A stretch of DNA of 64,000 bases from Clarireedia homoeocarpa (Eukaryota > Ascomycota > Leotiomycetes > Helotiales > Rutstroemiaceae), in NCBI GenBank assembly GCA_001465935.1, contig LNKV01000041.1, positions 62,001 to 126,000 on the forward strand. The letters are read 5' to 3'. Numbering within the stretch: position 1 is the stretch's first letter; every line of letters begins with the position of its first letter. Below the pieces are notes generated by a model. The model was not told the origin of the DNA. It worked only from the letters and a program-made list of their open reading frames with translations, and did not search any database. Of the stretch, positions 1 through 10,912 are shown piece by piece. The position numbers were made by a program, and so were the translations under genes.

Positions 1-1609
1 TAGGAGAATACATTTGTTCATACTTTGTTTCCAAAGTCTAAAATTGAAGCCAGGATTTTTTTTTATGAAAGAGATATGATGCAGGATCTTTATTTAGGTG
101 TAGAAAATACATCAGAGCATTCACTACTAGAAAACAAAATACAGCGAGCAGACAAACTATAAGCACAATCGCCTTGTTATATTCTATGAAACTATAGTAG
201 TACGTTCTACACTGAGTAAGCTCCCGCCCTATTATTCAATCGCCTTCCACAAAGGGGAACTTCTATTCCGAGACACAAAGATAACAAGCGGGACGGGGCA
301 ACAAAGAACATGAGAAGAACAACTCAAGGTAGGCAGTTGTTCGCTAATATATTGATGCGCTGCAGAGTGATCATGGGTACCGCCACTGGGACTCCACCTA
401 CAGCAAAACACTGAAACCGACGTACCCCCTGACGATGATTGTCTTTGGAGGTCCAGATGATACCAGCCGTTTCCCCAAGATTGCAGGGAACACGATCTTC
501 TTAGGTCAGCGATGGTGGTGGTGTTCTTGCACGATGGCCTTGGGCGCCATGTAAAAGATGAGGCTAATGGCAGTAGAGGGTACCATTGGGTGAGGAGAAA
601 GAGGGGTTCTAAAAAATACTAAAAACTGGTCTATCTGCAATCAGAGGAACCTTTTAATATGTGATTGAAAGGAGGAGGCTGCATTTCAACGTTGCAGCTC
701 CTCGATTGATTACCAAGTAGTCAATGACTCGGTGGACAACCAACCACCCGTTGCTCACAGGATTTTAATTCGAACTAGCAACCCACCCCTTAGCTCCAGT
801 CCGTCCTCAACGTAGTATAGAAAGAACAAAAGCCCTGCAGGCTGTATTATCGTAATACTGTAGCTTTAATGTCAACGCAAATGGTATCTGCATCAATCGC
901 CGTACCAAAGTCAGCATCTAAAGTTTAGAACTCTACTACCACCATATTTGAATTCACTTCGCGAGCATCTAGTACTTCTAAGAGTTCCTGCATCGGGTAT
1001 GTTTGTCCGTCTGATTACCGATGCCTTTTTCGTACAACTTAAGTAGTATTTTTGAGTTGGTCAGGACTTTCTCGACCAGAGACCTGCCATTTTCAAGGTA
1101 ACGGCTCTGACCTTCCTCCATTAACCGAACTGCTCTTTAAGTCGTGCCTCCTACCATCGTATTGTATCTAAAAGTAATAGTGTAGAGGATCTGACTCATA
1201 ATCTCCTTCCTATGGCAATATTATCTCTAATTCTATTTCGAAAGTGTTTCAACCGATGTCTCACATTCCTTGGAGACAGTCACACTCCTCATACACAGTA
1301 TGTGTGGATCAACTATAAATCTATTACTAGATACTCTATCCTATAACTTCCATCATAGAAAACCCAATACTTTGAACTCGAAGAAGGCAAAAATATGTCC
1401 AGATGACAGAAAGAAATAAAAAAATAAGCTAGAATTTAGTACCTGTCGTGCTTTACCATACTAGGCATTGAATCACGCCGGAAGAACTACCCAAGTGTCA
1501 AACAATCTAGCAACTCTACTGCACTGATATTTTCAACTCCAGAAAACCGTCATCCAGAAAAGTAAAGAAGTATCTGAGAGGTGATTAACACGCACTAGGG
1601 GTCTGCAGC
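1..1609. other. Gene-free flank downstream of the HET-NLR gene
   Basis: No credible open frame is visible on either strand. On the minus strand this is where the repeat domain (TPR, ankyrin or WD40) of an NLR would be expected. All three minus frames are interrupted often. Short patches near 990-1140 loosely recall degenerate TPR units, but this is weak and frame-shifted. Confidence 0.4.
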
Positions 1610-4403
1610 CTACCCCACCGCAGTTTCATTTTCGCCAAACTGGCTAAAATATTCATTAGATTTACTTCAAGGGGGAATATTTGGGGAAGACTTACTCTGG
1701 AAAACATGCCAAAAGCTTGATAAATTCTCGGTTGGTGTAGAAATAGCCTCCTGAGTCCATTTCGGTTGCGAAATACTTGAGACAAACCACGTGAGGCAGA
1801 AGGTTCTTGCCATTAGTCACAGAGGAATATACCAGATTTACTGCAATTGACCAGGCTTCTCGAAATTCATCACGATTCATTCTTTTCCTCACGGCATCTT
1901 GGACTAACCTGTGTACTCGCATATCATGCCTATCCCCCTTAAGGGTTCTGATGATTAATGAGAGCCTTAAGAGTTCTTGTTGACTTCTCAAAATGCTAAG
2001 TAAATTCGGAGAGCCCCAAGTTGATTTTACCACTTGCAACCTACGTATGATTGGATTCAGGTCATAATCGGGGTCCAGGAATGACATGGCTTGCAACATT
2101 ATTCGGGCTAGAGTGTTTAGTTGACTGAAAGAAGAGGACCAAACTGTGTCTACACTTTTGCCGTCGTAAGGTTTCAGATCCGACCAGGGTAGCATCTCCA
2201 ATTCATCCTGCAAACCACCAAATTCCTCCTGCAAAACACCAAATTCCTCCAACGATAATTCATTCTTAATGATGAAACCCGCAATTTGAGCGATGGCAGG
2301 TGGAAACCCACCAAGCTGCACACTCATTACTGTGAATTCCCATTCCTTTTTTGTCATCTTCTTAAACATCTGCGACGATTCTTGGATGGTTAATGGCTCT
2401 AGAACAATGATCTCGGAGTACAGTCCCAACAACGGAAGGGAACTTCGGCTTGTGACAAGCACGCAGCCAGGGCCATATGCTGGCAAGAATGACTGAAGTG
2501 GGGAAGCGTCATTCGCATCGTCAAAAACAAGTAGCCATTTAGCCGAATAGGCGCTGCTCTGGCTTGGGATATCTCTATGCCGATCAAAGTTGGATAACCA
2601 CCGTAGAACTTCGCGAACAGCTCTGTCAGCTGGTGATCCTTGTTCAGTGAGCTCGAGCTCAGTTGCGACATGTCGAAACGCATCACGAATGGTCTTTGTG
2701 CTCTGGGCAGATATCCAAATCACAGTATCAAAAAGTTGATTTTCTAGGCAGTTATAGCAGAACTCAAGGGCGATACCAGTCTTTCCAATACCCCCAACTC
2801 CACTGACTGTGATTATGCGAATTTTTGTGCCTTGGAACTGGCGCTCGAGATTTTGCCCAGAAAGAAAAAACATGTCATTGATTTGCTGTAAGACAGCTGC
2901 ACGGCCACAAAAGAACTTATTGCGCTGAGGCAAGATATTGGAGGATCGTAACCTGGTCTTGTTTCTGATTAGGTTAATAAGTTGATCACCCTGGTTCATA
3001 GAGATCATGTGGTGAGCTTGGCGCAAGAACGCTAGCTGACTAAAATAAGGATCCAGAACTTGATTCAAATCGTCCAGGACTTCTTTGTTCATGAAGAAAG
3101 AATCTTTCTTCCCTGTGGAAGGAACGTTTTCTGTGTATTCAGGTCGACTCTGCCGAATAGTAGCTTTGCTCCAGAGTGGTTCGATGTTGTCACCAGAAAC
3201 GGGAGAGAATCTAGGTAGAACGTAGATATCATGGGGAGCAATGACTTGACGACCAGAGATTGGAAACCAGCGTCGCCCGCTGCGTTCGATTGGCCCTTCG
3301 TTGGAATTCGTCCTCCAAAAATGGCCAGCAGGGGTTTCAGCGGTAGTTCTGAGGAAAATTGCAGAAGGGATTCGATCCTCGCCCTCGGTACACGCAAGAA
3401 AGGCAGCATAAAGTCCATCGACTTCATTAATCCTTATCAGAGGTAAACAAATTGCTAGGCCAGCATTCGTTATAGTAAAGTCCAGTTTATGTCCGCCACA
3501 CGTGAGCGATTGGCTCTGCTCACTATGTGAAAGCGATTTGAAATTCGAAGAGTATACGAACTGAGCGGGTGAGAGCGCCAACATCGTCGAGACATGTTCG
3601 AAGCCGTGAGCCAGATACGCTACAGGAGGAGTCGTCCATGCAAAGATTGTGTGATCGTTTGAACTCCTCATAATCGCCTCTTGGAGACGTATAAACGCAT
3701 AATGGCCCTCTCCATACAAAGGGGACATATATACACCGAAGATACCCATTAAAGAATATGCCATATCCTCTACTCGAGTTGTCGTCCTTCGAGCTGCCCA
3801 AGACATCTTTTTAGCAATGCTGACTAGTTGTGTCGTGGCCGGAATGTTGAGCACAATTGAGTCAATACCTGTAACGCTTTCTATAACAGAGGAGATTGCC
3901 TTATTGGTTTTATAACCTAGGAAGAACCACAACGCATCAAAGAATTTGAGATTTGGTGGTGCTATAAGTTCTTGAAGTGTCCATCCTCGTGTGAACCAGG
4001 CAGTTCTTGAGAAAGACGATAAATCAAGGTTCTCTTGAGTGCTAGATTCGACAAGGACGTCATCCAGAAAAGCATAGCAAAACTTAGATCGCTGATAATA
4101 GCCGAACATAGAAGTAATAGCTTCAGAAAGCTCGGCACTGCTTTCCTTGTTTATGCAACATGTGTCTATCCAGACATGGTGCAACCCATCTTTCCGAGCT
4201 TGCTTACAACAGCCGGCAAGTTTCTTATAACCTCTTTTATCTTCGTGGCATCCATTCCGCATATCCTCGAAAGACACCTCGTCCTCGGGATTGCCCCATC
4301 TGTGTGAGAGAATGGCATATTCTACGACATTGGCATTTTGTTCGAGCCTGATCCTGATGTTTTCTTCATCCCCATCTATCGTTTCCCAAGTAAGCAGATG
4401 CAT
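1610..4403 (-). CDS. HET-domain NB-ARC (NLR-like) protein, C-terminally short
   Basis: Fungal STAND/NLR-type protein of about 913 aa, probably a heterokaryon-incompatibility or innate-immunity receptor acting in the cytosol. The N-terminus carries a HET domain (YAILSHRWG near residue 29, then HVWIDTCCIN, then the GWTLQEL block). An NB-ARC follows, with P-loop GVGGIGKT near residue 535, Walker B LLVFDDAND near 620, and VLVTSR and GGFPPAIA downstream. The start is placed at the methionine before HLLTWETIDG, because HET domains begin there; 24 upstream in-frame residues look like leader. The long exon (4403-1696) appears to end at TAA, but that TAA lies inside a GTAAGT donor. A 52-nt intron (1695-1644, branch CTAAT, acceptor TTTTAG) then joins a 34-nt last exon. 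The family normally has TPR, ankyrin or WD40 repeats after NB-ARC; none remain here, so this is either a short natural form or a truncated allele. Confidence 0.82.
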
Positions 4404-5008
4404 CATGCATGTACGAAGTAGCAACAAGGATAATTTTAATAGGGAGGAAAACGGAAAGTGGATGGCATGAATCAAGAGGTCTGAATGTGCTCTAAGGCAA
4501 CTGGTGATTTTTCAAGGATGAAAGATGGATCATATTATACATCACATAATATAGCAATTGAAGAATTATTTGATTATCATAAATGAAGGGAACTCGTGAA
4601 ATTGAATATATTGGAGGTAGGTAATAGGTAGCCTGACTTACTAAGCCAAGCCTCACACCAAATCTAGCGTGCATCCTGGCAAAACACAGCCTCAGGCTCT
4701 CAGGCTTATGAAGAAAAAATAATTTTCTATTCCGCTCAACCTTACACACCTCAGATAATGACTCAATAGCCTGCCCCACCAGCTCTTCCAAGCATCACTA
4801 TCCAACTCCATGTTGATTTTTCTCAAGAAGATTTGAGGAGTTCTTTGGAAAGTAAAGTATGTTGAGTCTATCTCAATCGTCTCTCAAAGGTTTAATTAGA
4901 AGACGGAGTCGTAGGATACGACGCTAGATTTTCATCTTCATCCTGGCTTTGATATTTCGTCACAAGACTCCAACATTCTTCTCTATATTGCACATTAATC
5001 TCTTCAGA
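4404..5008. promoter_or_regulatory. Divergent intergenic region between the HET-NLR and SUA5
   Basis: These 605 bp separate two divergently transcribed genes and must hold both promoters. No specific factor site was recognised. The two genes have unrelated functions, so co-regulation is not implied. Confidence 0.4.
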
Positions 5009-6409
5009 ATGGCTTCCTCTGAAGTCAACGGCAACTCTGTCCAAACTCGAGTCCTGCCCGTGGCAACCTCTCAACTGGGCAAGTTCAGTGACAAAGATAC
5101 ACTCAATACTTGGGAACTGCCAAAGGATCTCGCAGAACTTATGTCTCTTCAAGAGGCCGCAAATTACTTGCAATCAAGTGACGTTCCGATAGCTTTTCCG
5201 ACGGAGACTGTATACGGCCTTGGGGCTGATGCGACCAGGAGCGATGCCGTGAGAGGAATCTACAAGGCAAAAGGTCGACCTTCCGATAACCCACTCATCA
5301 TTCATGTATGCGATCTTACCATGCTACGAAATCTTCTCAGTCCGGGAAACAATGAAGACACCAGAATGGATTCCTCTCATGTCCCGGAAATTTACAAGCC
5401 TCTAATCGAGCGATTCTGGCCAGGTCCTTTAACAATTCTGCTCCCAAACCCTACTCCCAGCAAGCTGGCTCCGGAAGTCACTGCCGGTCTTCAGACATTC
5501 GGCGCGCGCATGCCTAGTTCACCACTTGCTCTATCACTTATCAAACTTGCAGGTGTTCCACTTGCTGCTCCATCTGCGAACGCATCCACCAAGCCTTCCT
5601 GCACAACCGCCGATCATGTCTTACATGATCTAAACGGCAGAATAGAAATAATACTCGACGGTGGCGCATGCCAAGTTGGCGTGGAGAGCACTGTTGTGGA
5701 TGGACTGTGCAATCCACCTGTTGTCCTCCGACCGGGTGGTGTAAGCATTGATGAGATTAGGGAATGCAAGGGTTGGGAAACTGTCGTCAAAGGTTATAAG
5801 GATCAAAGTGAAATAGGAGACAAAGCGCCGAGAGCACCTGGGATGAAGTACAAACATTACAGCCCAAAGGCCAAGGTAATCTTATACGAGAATACTTATA
5901 ATGGTGAGCGACTGTTGAAGGATGAATTGGCGTCGATAATTGCAGCAAGAACGAGCGGGAAGGGGCATTTTGGGTATGAGGCACTACCTACAAATAGACC
6001 ACTCCTCATTGGTGTTATCAGTACCAAAAATTGGACCAGTGCACCTGGCCTTCACTTTGAGTATGAAACTGTTGATTTTTGGGTCACCGTATCTGAACTA
6101 GAAGCTTCTACTCCAACCTCTCTTCGCACTGCCAGGGTCGAGTTACGACCCAAGAATAGCCAACCAAACGGGGACCTGAATGGCAACGCTGCCAGCGTCA
6201 ATCGCAAGCAGCAACACCTCGCAACTGCTTTCACAATCCCTCTCGGCTCTGGGATCAAAGACATCGCTCATGGCCTCTTCTCAGCCCTGCGCGAGCTTGA
6301 TCAACGAGGCTGCGACATGATATATGTGGAAGGTATCGGGGACGAAGGGGACATTGCTGCGGCAGTGATGAACAGACTGCGAAAAGCAGCCACGGTGATC
6401 ATCAAATAA
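5009..6409 (+). CDS. SUA5: Threonylcarbamoyl-AMP synthase Sua5
   Basis: Makes threonylcarbamoyl-adenylate from threonine, bicarbonate and ATP, the first step of t6A37 formation on ANN-decoding tRNAs in cytosol and mitochondria. The single-exon protein has about 466 aa from the methionine of MASSEVNG; 20 further in-frame upstream residues are possible. The YrdC/Sua5 catalytic domain spans about 45-265: PTETVYGLGAD, the KAKGRPSDNP nucleotide-binding motif, RFWPGPLT, SANASTKPS, GVESTVVD and VLRPGGVS. The fungal/archaeal C-terminal Sua5 domain follows, opening with APGMKYKHYSPKAKVIL and ending near the stop. Length fits yeast Sua5 (about 426 aa). No intron is needed. The downstream zeta-COP gene is convergent, with stops 203 bp apart. 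Confidence 0.95.
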   Translation: MASSEVNGNSVQTRVLPVATSQLGKFSDKDTLNTWELPKDLAELMSLQEAANYLQSSDVPIAFPTETVYGLGADATRSDAVRGIYKAKGRPSDNPLIIHVCDLTMLRNLLSPGNNEDTRMDSSHVPEIYKPLIERFWPGPLTILLPNPTPSKLAPEVTAGLQTFGARMPSSPLALSLIKLAGVPLAAPSANASTKPSCTTADHVLHDLNGRIEIILDGGACQVGVESTVVDGLCNPPVVLRPGGVSIDEIRECKGWETVVKGYKDQSEIGDKAPRAPGMKYKHYSPKAKVILYENTYNGERLLKDELASIIAARTSGKGHFGYEALPTNRPLLIGVISTKNWTSAPGLHFEYETVDFWVTVSELEASTPTSLRTARVELRPKNSQPNGDLNGNAASVNRKQQHLATAFTIPLGSGIKDIAHGLFSALRELDQRGCDMIYVEGIGDEGDIAAAVMNRLRKAATVIIK

Positions 6410-6612
6410 AAGATCTTTCACGTCAACCTATATCCACCCAATTGATTGAAGCATATGTGCAATGCAAATATTTTTGTCCCATTGTGACTTGAACATTCCT
6501 ATGCCATGGAATATAATGCCCCAACTCCAGCAAAGGTCTAGAACTCCATTTTATAGCTTTCAACCATTTTCAAGAAAATCAACATCTCTGCTGCTCCTGC
6601 ATTTCACCCCCC

Positions 6613-7331
6613 TCACAAGCCCTGCCTTAACCAATCCCCCAACTTGGCCTTTCCAAATTGCGCCAGATTATTCATTCCCTGCTCACTCAAATCGATATTC
6701 TTCAACTGGACTGCATCTGCCGTCGCCGCCTTGCTAACTCTCTGTACGATGATCGTCGGGTCTGTCTCGAGGATGATCCCGTCGTCAACGATTTCGTCGA
6801 CTGCTAGGGATACTAAGTCGTAGTTTTCAATTATGGTTCGCTTGTCTACCGATTGTCTGTTAAGCATATTAGTCCCATTCTCAGACCTCCAGAGTTTTGA
6901 AGAGGACAAAAAGTAGATAGATAGATAGGTCGTACTTAAACAGCAGATGCAGACAATCCCGCATGGCCAGAACGACGTTGTACAGCATGATCTCATTCTC
7001 GTCCACACCTCCCACCACATACATCATAACGTCGCTTTCAGTCTTGTAGAGCACGATGCGGTTGTCGTAGAGGATGATATCGGCGGTTTGTTTTTGAGTT
7101 TTCTCCAGGAGACCTTTTTCGAAGGCTTTTTGTGCCTTGACATCGGCGTACGGGGCCGAAGGTGCTGGATGTGGAAATCAGTATAGGAGAGGGGAGTTCA
7201 CTGGAGAGGAAAGACGAACAGGAGGATGAGTGGTGCGGGGGAGTGTAGTATTTGGCAAAGATTCGAGAGCCATCTTCCGCATTGAGTATTAATATTGCGT
7301 TGACAGAGAAGAGAGACATATTGGGCGCCAT
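6613..7331 (-). CDS. RET3: Coatomer subunit zeta (zeta-COP)
   Basis: Small longin-fold subunit of the COPI coat, which retrieves cargo from Golgi to ER. Three exons are inferred: 7331-7220, 7164-6936 and 6856-6613, giving about 194 aa, typical for the family. Exon 1 reads MAPNMSLFSVNAILILNAED then the RIFAKYY motif. Exon 2 contains QKAFEKGLLEKT, DIILYDNRIVLYK and YVVGGVDENEIMLYNVVLAM. Exon 3 contains SVDKRTIIENYDLV, DEIVDDGIILETD and the C-terminal LGDWLRQGL. Intron 2 (79 nt, GTACGA..AACAG) is clear. Intron 1 is 55 nt with donor GTTCGT; a second donor, GTGAAC, 18 nt downstream would also keep frame. The region between the PPHH block and QKAF is normally variable. Confidence 0.93.
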
Positions 7332-8103
7332 TTTGGAAGTTTTGGAGCTTTTGCTGGCTTGCTGGAATAATATGGGAATGTGTGAAGTTTGTAGATAGGT
7401 AGGTAGGTTATCCGACAAGGGTGAAGCTGTCGGTAGGGAAATCGTGGTCGCAAGGTATGTCGTGCCTGATTTATAGGGCACCAAGAAATAACACTTCTCT
7501 ATATTGGCTTGACAGGCACTAAAGGTTAAATGCACCTCACATTTCATTTACAATTCTCGAGTTTTAGTTAATCGCTGAGTACTTTGGTTGACATAGTTGT
7601 CGATGTATAAAGATACCTGCGGAAGAACGAACCTGCTGCTTCAGACAAGGTGCTTGTTCTAGTGGGAAATGTACTCAGCCAAATAGATATGGGGGTTTAA
7701 TGTAGTGTTTCTCAATATATAGCTGATGTTGGTAGAGTAAATATCAAATTCCTAACAGTTTCATTCCATCTAGAAAGTTCTAGTGGTCAGGCTATCTCAT
7801 ACTCCCGTCGGGCAGCAATAAATTTCTAGTCTGCTTTCATTTGTTCATATTCTCGGGCACTGTTCTGAAGATGCCGACGTATTTCGGAACACATGGCATT
7901 GTTTTACAATAGATTACAATCTTGATTTCAGTCTATCAAAGTACAGGCAGACTTCCTGACCATGGCGTTGATCTGAATTCAATTCATACAATACTCTTTC
8001 CTTTGATAAAAAGGTCAATGCTGAGAGACTTCCATGTAACAAGCACTGCAACGTTCCATACTAATATCATTGACCAAACCCAGAAGATTTTTGTTAGACA
8101 GTC
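7332..8103. other. Intergenic, divergent promoters of RET3 and the first orphan gene
   Basis: About 770 bp without a credible gene. It must contain the upstream regions of the minus-strand zeta-COP gene and the plus-strand orphan at 8104. No specific motif recognised. Confidence 0.4.
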
Positions 8104-8949
8104 ATGGCACAACGAAACTTCGAGTGGACAAAGTGGGAAGTAGTGTGCTTGCTCTTTATCACCGACTATACATCTATGCATGGCAAATATGCTCCAGACT
8201 TTGAGACTGTAGGTAGTTTAATGAAAGTATTCAGTTGGGTTGTCAAAAACCACTTTATCTGCGCCGACTCAGACAGAGCGAGACACCTTCTTGAACCTTA
8301 TAGCTCGGACGATTGCGAGAGAAAAATCTATCAGTTGCAGTCTCGCTTTCGCGAAGATCACATTGATGATCTACTTGAGTATATCGACGTTTGCAAACTT
8401 CTTATTCCAGTATTACGCATTGAAAAGAGAACGCGCCTGGTTATGTTGTGCGTTCATGTCAATCACTTGCATCCGAGCCAAGGAGCATATCACGGCAACT
8501 TCACAGGTGACTATGTGAGGTTAGCCCAACAACTAGGAAATGGCACGGAAGAATTGCTCGAAAGACAACGCCAGGTCATACGCGACTCTTTTTATGAGAT
8601 CGTCTGTGAACGCTGTATAGCGGCTCATCGGCATTATTGTAATCAAAATGGCATACGATTCGGGAATGGTCAGAAGCTGGTAAATACATATGGAACATAT
8701 GAGGTCGATGATATCGGAGAAGAGCTTGAACGCATGACAGTCGACGATTTGATCCTGGATATGAGGAAATGGATAGGTGAAGCGCGTGCTTTGCACTCAC
8801 TCGAAGATGGCGTGGATTCTAAAGAGGAACGGATAGCTAAGTGGGACGCCGAGGGGCGCCGCCGGTTTGGCCCCATCTCAGCTTTACCCCTGGACCGCGG
8901 TATGGGTCAACGTGATTATCTTGAGCTGATCCTCAACTCTAAAGTATGA
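8104..8949 (+). CDS. Uncharacterised protein, orphan tandem family (short copy)
   Basis: Single-exon frame of 281 aa with no family I can name. It is related to the next gene downstream. Shared features, in order: W-x2-WE near residues 8-12, D-x3-MH near 21-26, a hydrophobic helix, and the motif LCVHVNH followed by QGAYHG near residues 114-127. The C-terminal half is charged, with helix-rich blocks such as EELERMTVDDLILDM and a loose cysteine/histidine patch (CERCIAAHRHYC). No signal peptide or membrane span is visible. The W-x2-WE opening loosely recalls SANT/Myb-like helices, but the spacing does not support that call. Coding is supported by length, an unbroken frame and the paralogue. Confidence 0.65.
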   Translation: MAQRNFEWTKWEVVCLLFITDYTSMHGKYAPDFETVGSLMKVFSWVVKNHFICADSDRARHLLEPYSSDDCERKIYQLQSRFREDHIDDLLEYIDVCKLLIPVLRIEKRTRLVMLCVHVNHLHPSQGAYHGNFTGDYVRLAQQLGNGTEELLERQRQVIRDSFYEIVCERCIAAHRHYCNQNGIRFGNGQKLVNTYGTYEVDDIGEELERMTVDDLILDMRKWIGEARALHSLEDGVDSKEERIAKWDAEGRRRFGPISALPLDRGMGQRDYLELILNSKV

Positions 8950-9691
8950 AGACTCAAGAGTGAGTGACACCTAGAAGTTACTATCTCATTATGCTTCTAG
9001 AACTATCGAGGACATAGATAGCAAAGATAGAGCAAAACCGAACACCTGTCTTCCTTGCTGTTATACATTTGTTGATTTTTCTGTCTCTCTATATTCATTT
9101 ACGGTTACAATATCGCTTACTAAAAATTCCCATTCCCTACTTTACATTTCTCTAAGTTATTTCTGAGTCATAAGTATATCTTTTTCTTATTCACATATCA
9201 CATCCCTTTATTCTTCCCAACATGAGCGATATAATCATTCAATTTGACTCTCCCGTCTATGTCTTTTCCCTATATACTTAGCGGAACCTGAAACTAGCTG
9301 TTCACACACTACTTATGTTCTTTAGTCTAACCCACGATACTGTCTCGAGTTAATTTCCAGGTTCCGGTGAATCAGGATGATTTTCAGAAATGAAGGTGAA
9401 CGGGATGTGCAGGCTCACGGTTCCGATTGTTTGTTTGAGGGCCTCCAATTCTCCCATCATCACTAGCAGGTCAAAGAAGGGTTATGATTCTTTTACAAGC
9501 CGATGAATCCTTGAGAATTCAGAACATTTCTTTGTTTTCTTTGTTCTTATTTTGCGTGGACTGTTCCTGCAGTTTCAGTAAACAATGCTCTTATTCTCAT
9601 GATAAATTGGCCGAAATCGCTCGATCGCCTGACACTTTTAACCATCTCAGGGTGTTCATTCAGTACAGTTATCCCATCAAATCCCACTAAA
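8950..9691. other. Spacer between the two orphan paralogues
   Basis: 742 bp, A+T-rich, without a credible frame. It holds the 3' end of the first copy and the promoter of the second. Confidence 0.4.
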
Positions 9692-10912
9692 ATGGATCCA
9701 TTATGGTATGAAGATACTCCTATCTCTAGTAGAGATTTTTGGCAGGAAAGCAAGGACACACCTGTATTCGATGACTGGGAAGAAAGCATGGAAACATCTC
9801 CAGAACCATCGGATACAGAAGACTTCCCCGAGGCGAAACGCAAGTGCGTTGCTCGCCCCGATACGTCTTCCGTGAGGCCAGTTTCAAGCCCAGCCCTCGT
9901 CTCTGTAGTTGATGTAGAGGAATTGCCCAGATCCAAACATAATCGTCCGTCGAAAGGCGACCAGTCCCAACTCCCAATTTCGAGCATAGAAGTCAGCGAT
10001 TCATCTGCCGGCGCAGAGACCCTCCGCCGCCCTCGACGTAAGCGCACTAAACCCTGGGCAAACTGGGATGTATCTGTCGGATCGAGCTCTCAAATCCAGT
10101 CGTCGTCGGTCCGCACAATAGAACTACTTTCCTCGGGAACCGACACACAAGCGGCTCCACCAGCACCCAGCGGACAATCTGCCAGGAGTCAGAACAACAT
10201 AATCAGGCCCTCCACAACACAATCACCACAGGCCGACTCGGGCCCCAGTGGAGGAATTAATACACATCCCTGGGAGTCCTGGGAACTGGCCCTTTTAACC
10301 ATGGTCGAAGACTGGGTAACGATGCACAACGAATGGCACGCCGACTGGGTCATGATATCCGAGGTCCTCACGCTCCTTGTCGCCGTAATTGTCGAGAAGC
10401 ATCCAGAACTTCCATCCAGGCAGAGAGCCGCGATAAAGGACGCTTATCTAGGTGATGCGTGTAATCGTGCATGGCAAGCACATAAAGATAAATTCGACGA
10501 AACAGTCCATGCCCATTTCCCCTGGATCATACACACTCTTATGCAGTATCCTGAATGGGTTGTTTTTGTCCTCTGTATTCATCTCAATCACGAATCCAGC
10601 AGCAAAGCCCCCTATCATTCTACTTCTAAACGACGTGAGACTGATCGATTTAAGGCCCATAAACGTGTGACGAGGCGTGAAACGCTGCATCAGAGACACA
10701 TGCTTGTTGTAGAGAATAATTTACACTTTACTAACAAGTGCCGGGAGTGTCGTGCATGGTACGCGGAGCCTGTTGCTGGTCGGGTTCCCCTGAAGAGAAA
10801 CGAAACTCTGGTTATTCGTCATACGAGTAGGAGAGCAGCGGATTTCGAATATCCCAGCTGGCTCAAGACTATATGCAACCAAGTAGTAGGATTTGGAGGC
10901 ACGCGTAAGTGA
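9692..10912 (+). CDS. Uncharacterised protein, orphan tandem family (long copy)
   Basis: Single-exon frame of 406 aa, starting at MDPLWYED; an earlier in-frame ATG at 9599 would add 31 residues. Residues 1 to about 185 are acidic and Ser/Pro-rich, low in hydrophobic residues and probably disordered. They include a basic patch (RRPRRKRTKPW near 110-120) that could be a nuclear localisation signal. The C-terminal half carries the shared family region: WESWE near 192, VTMHNEWHADW, and LCIHLNH followed by KAPYHS near 293-306. A Cys-rich tail (NKCRECRAW) follows. It lies 742 bp after the shorter copy on the same strand, consistent with tandem duplication followed by strong divergence or N-terminal fusion. 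Function unknown; a nuclear role is inference only. Confidence 0.65.
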   Translation: MDPLWYEDTPISSRDFWQESKDTPVFDDWEESMETSPEPSDTEDFPEAKRKCVARPDTSSVRPVSSPALVSVVDVEELPRSKHNRPSKGDQSQLPISSIEVSDSSAGAETLRRPRRKRTKPWANWDVSVGSSSQIQSSSVRTIELLSSGTDTQAAPPAPSGQSARSQNNIIRPSTTQSPQADSGPSGGINTHPWESWELALLTMVEDWVTMHNEWHADWVMISEVLTLLVAVIVEKHPELPSRQRAAIKDAYLGDACNRAWQAHKDKFDETVHAHFPWIIHTLMQYPEWVVFVLCIHLNHESSSKAPYHSTSKRRETDRFKAHKRVTRRETLHQRHMLVVENNLHFTNKCRECRAWYAEPVAGRVPLKRNETLVIRHTSRRAADFEYPSWLKTICNQVVGFGGTRK

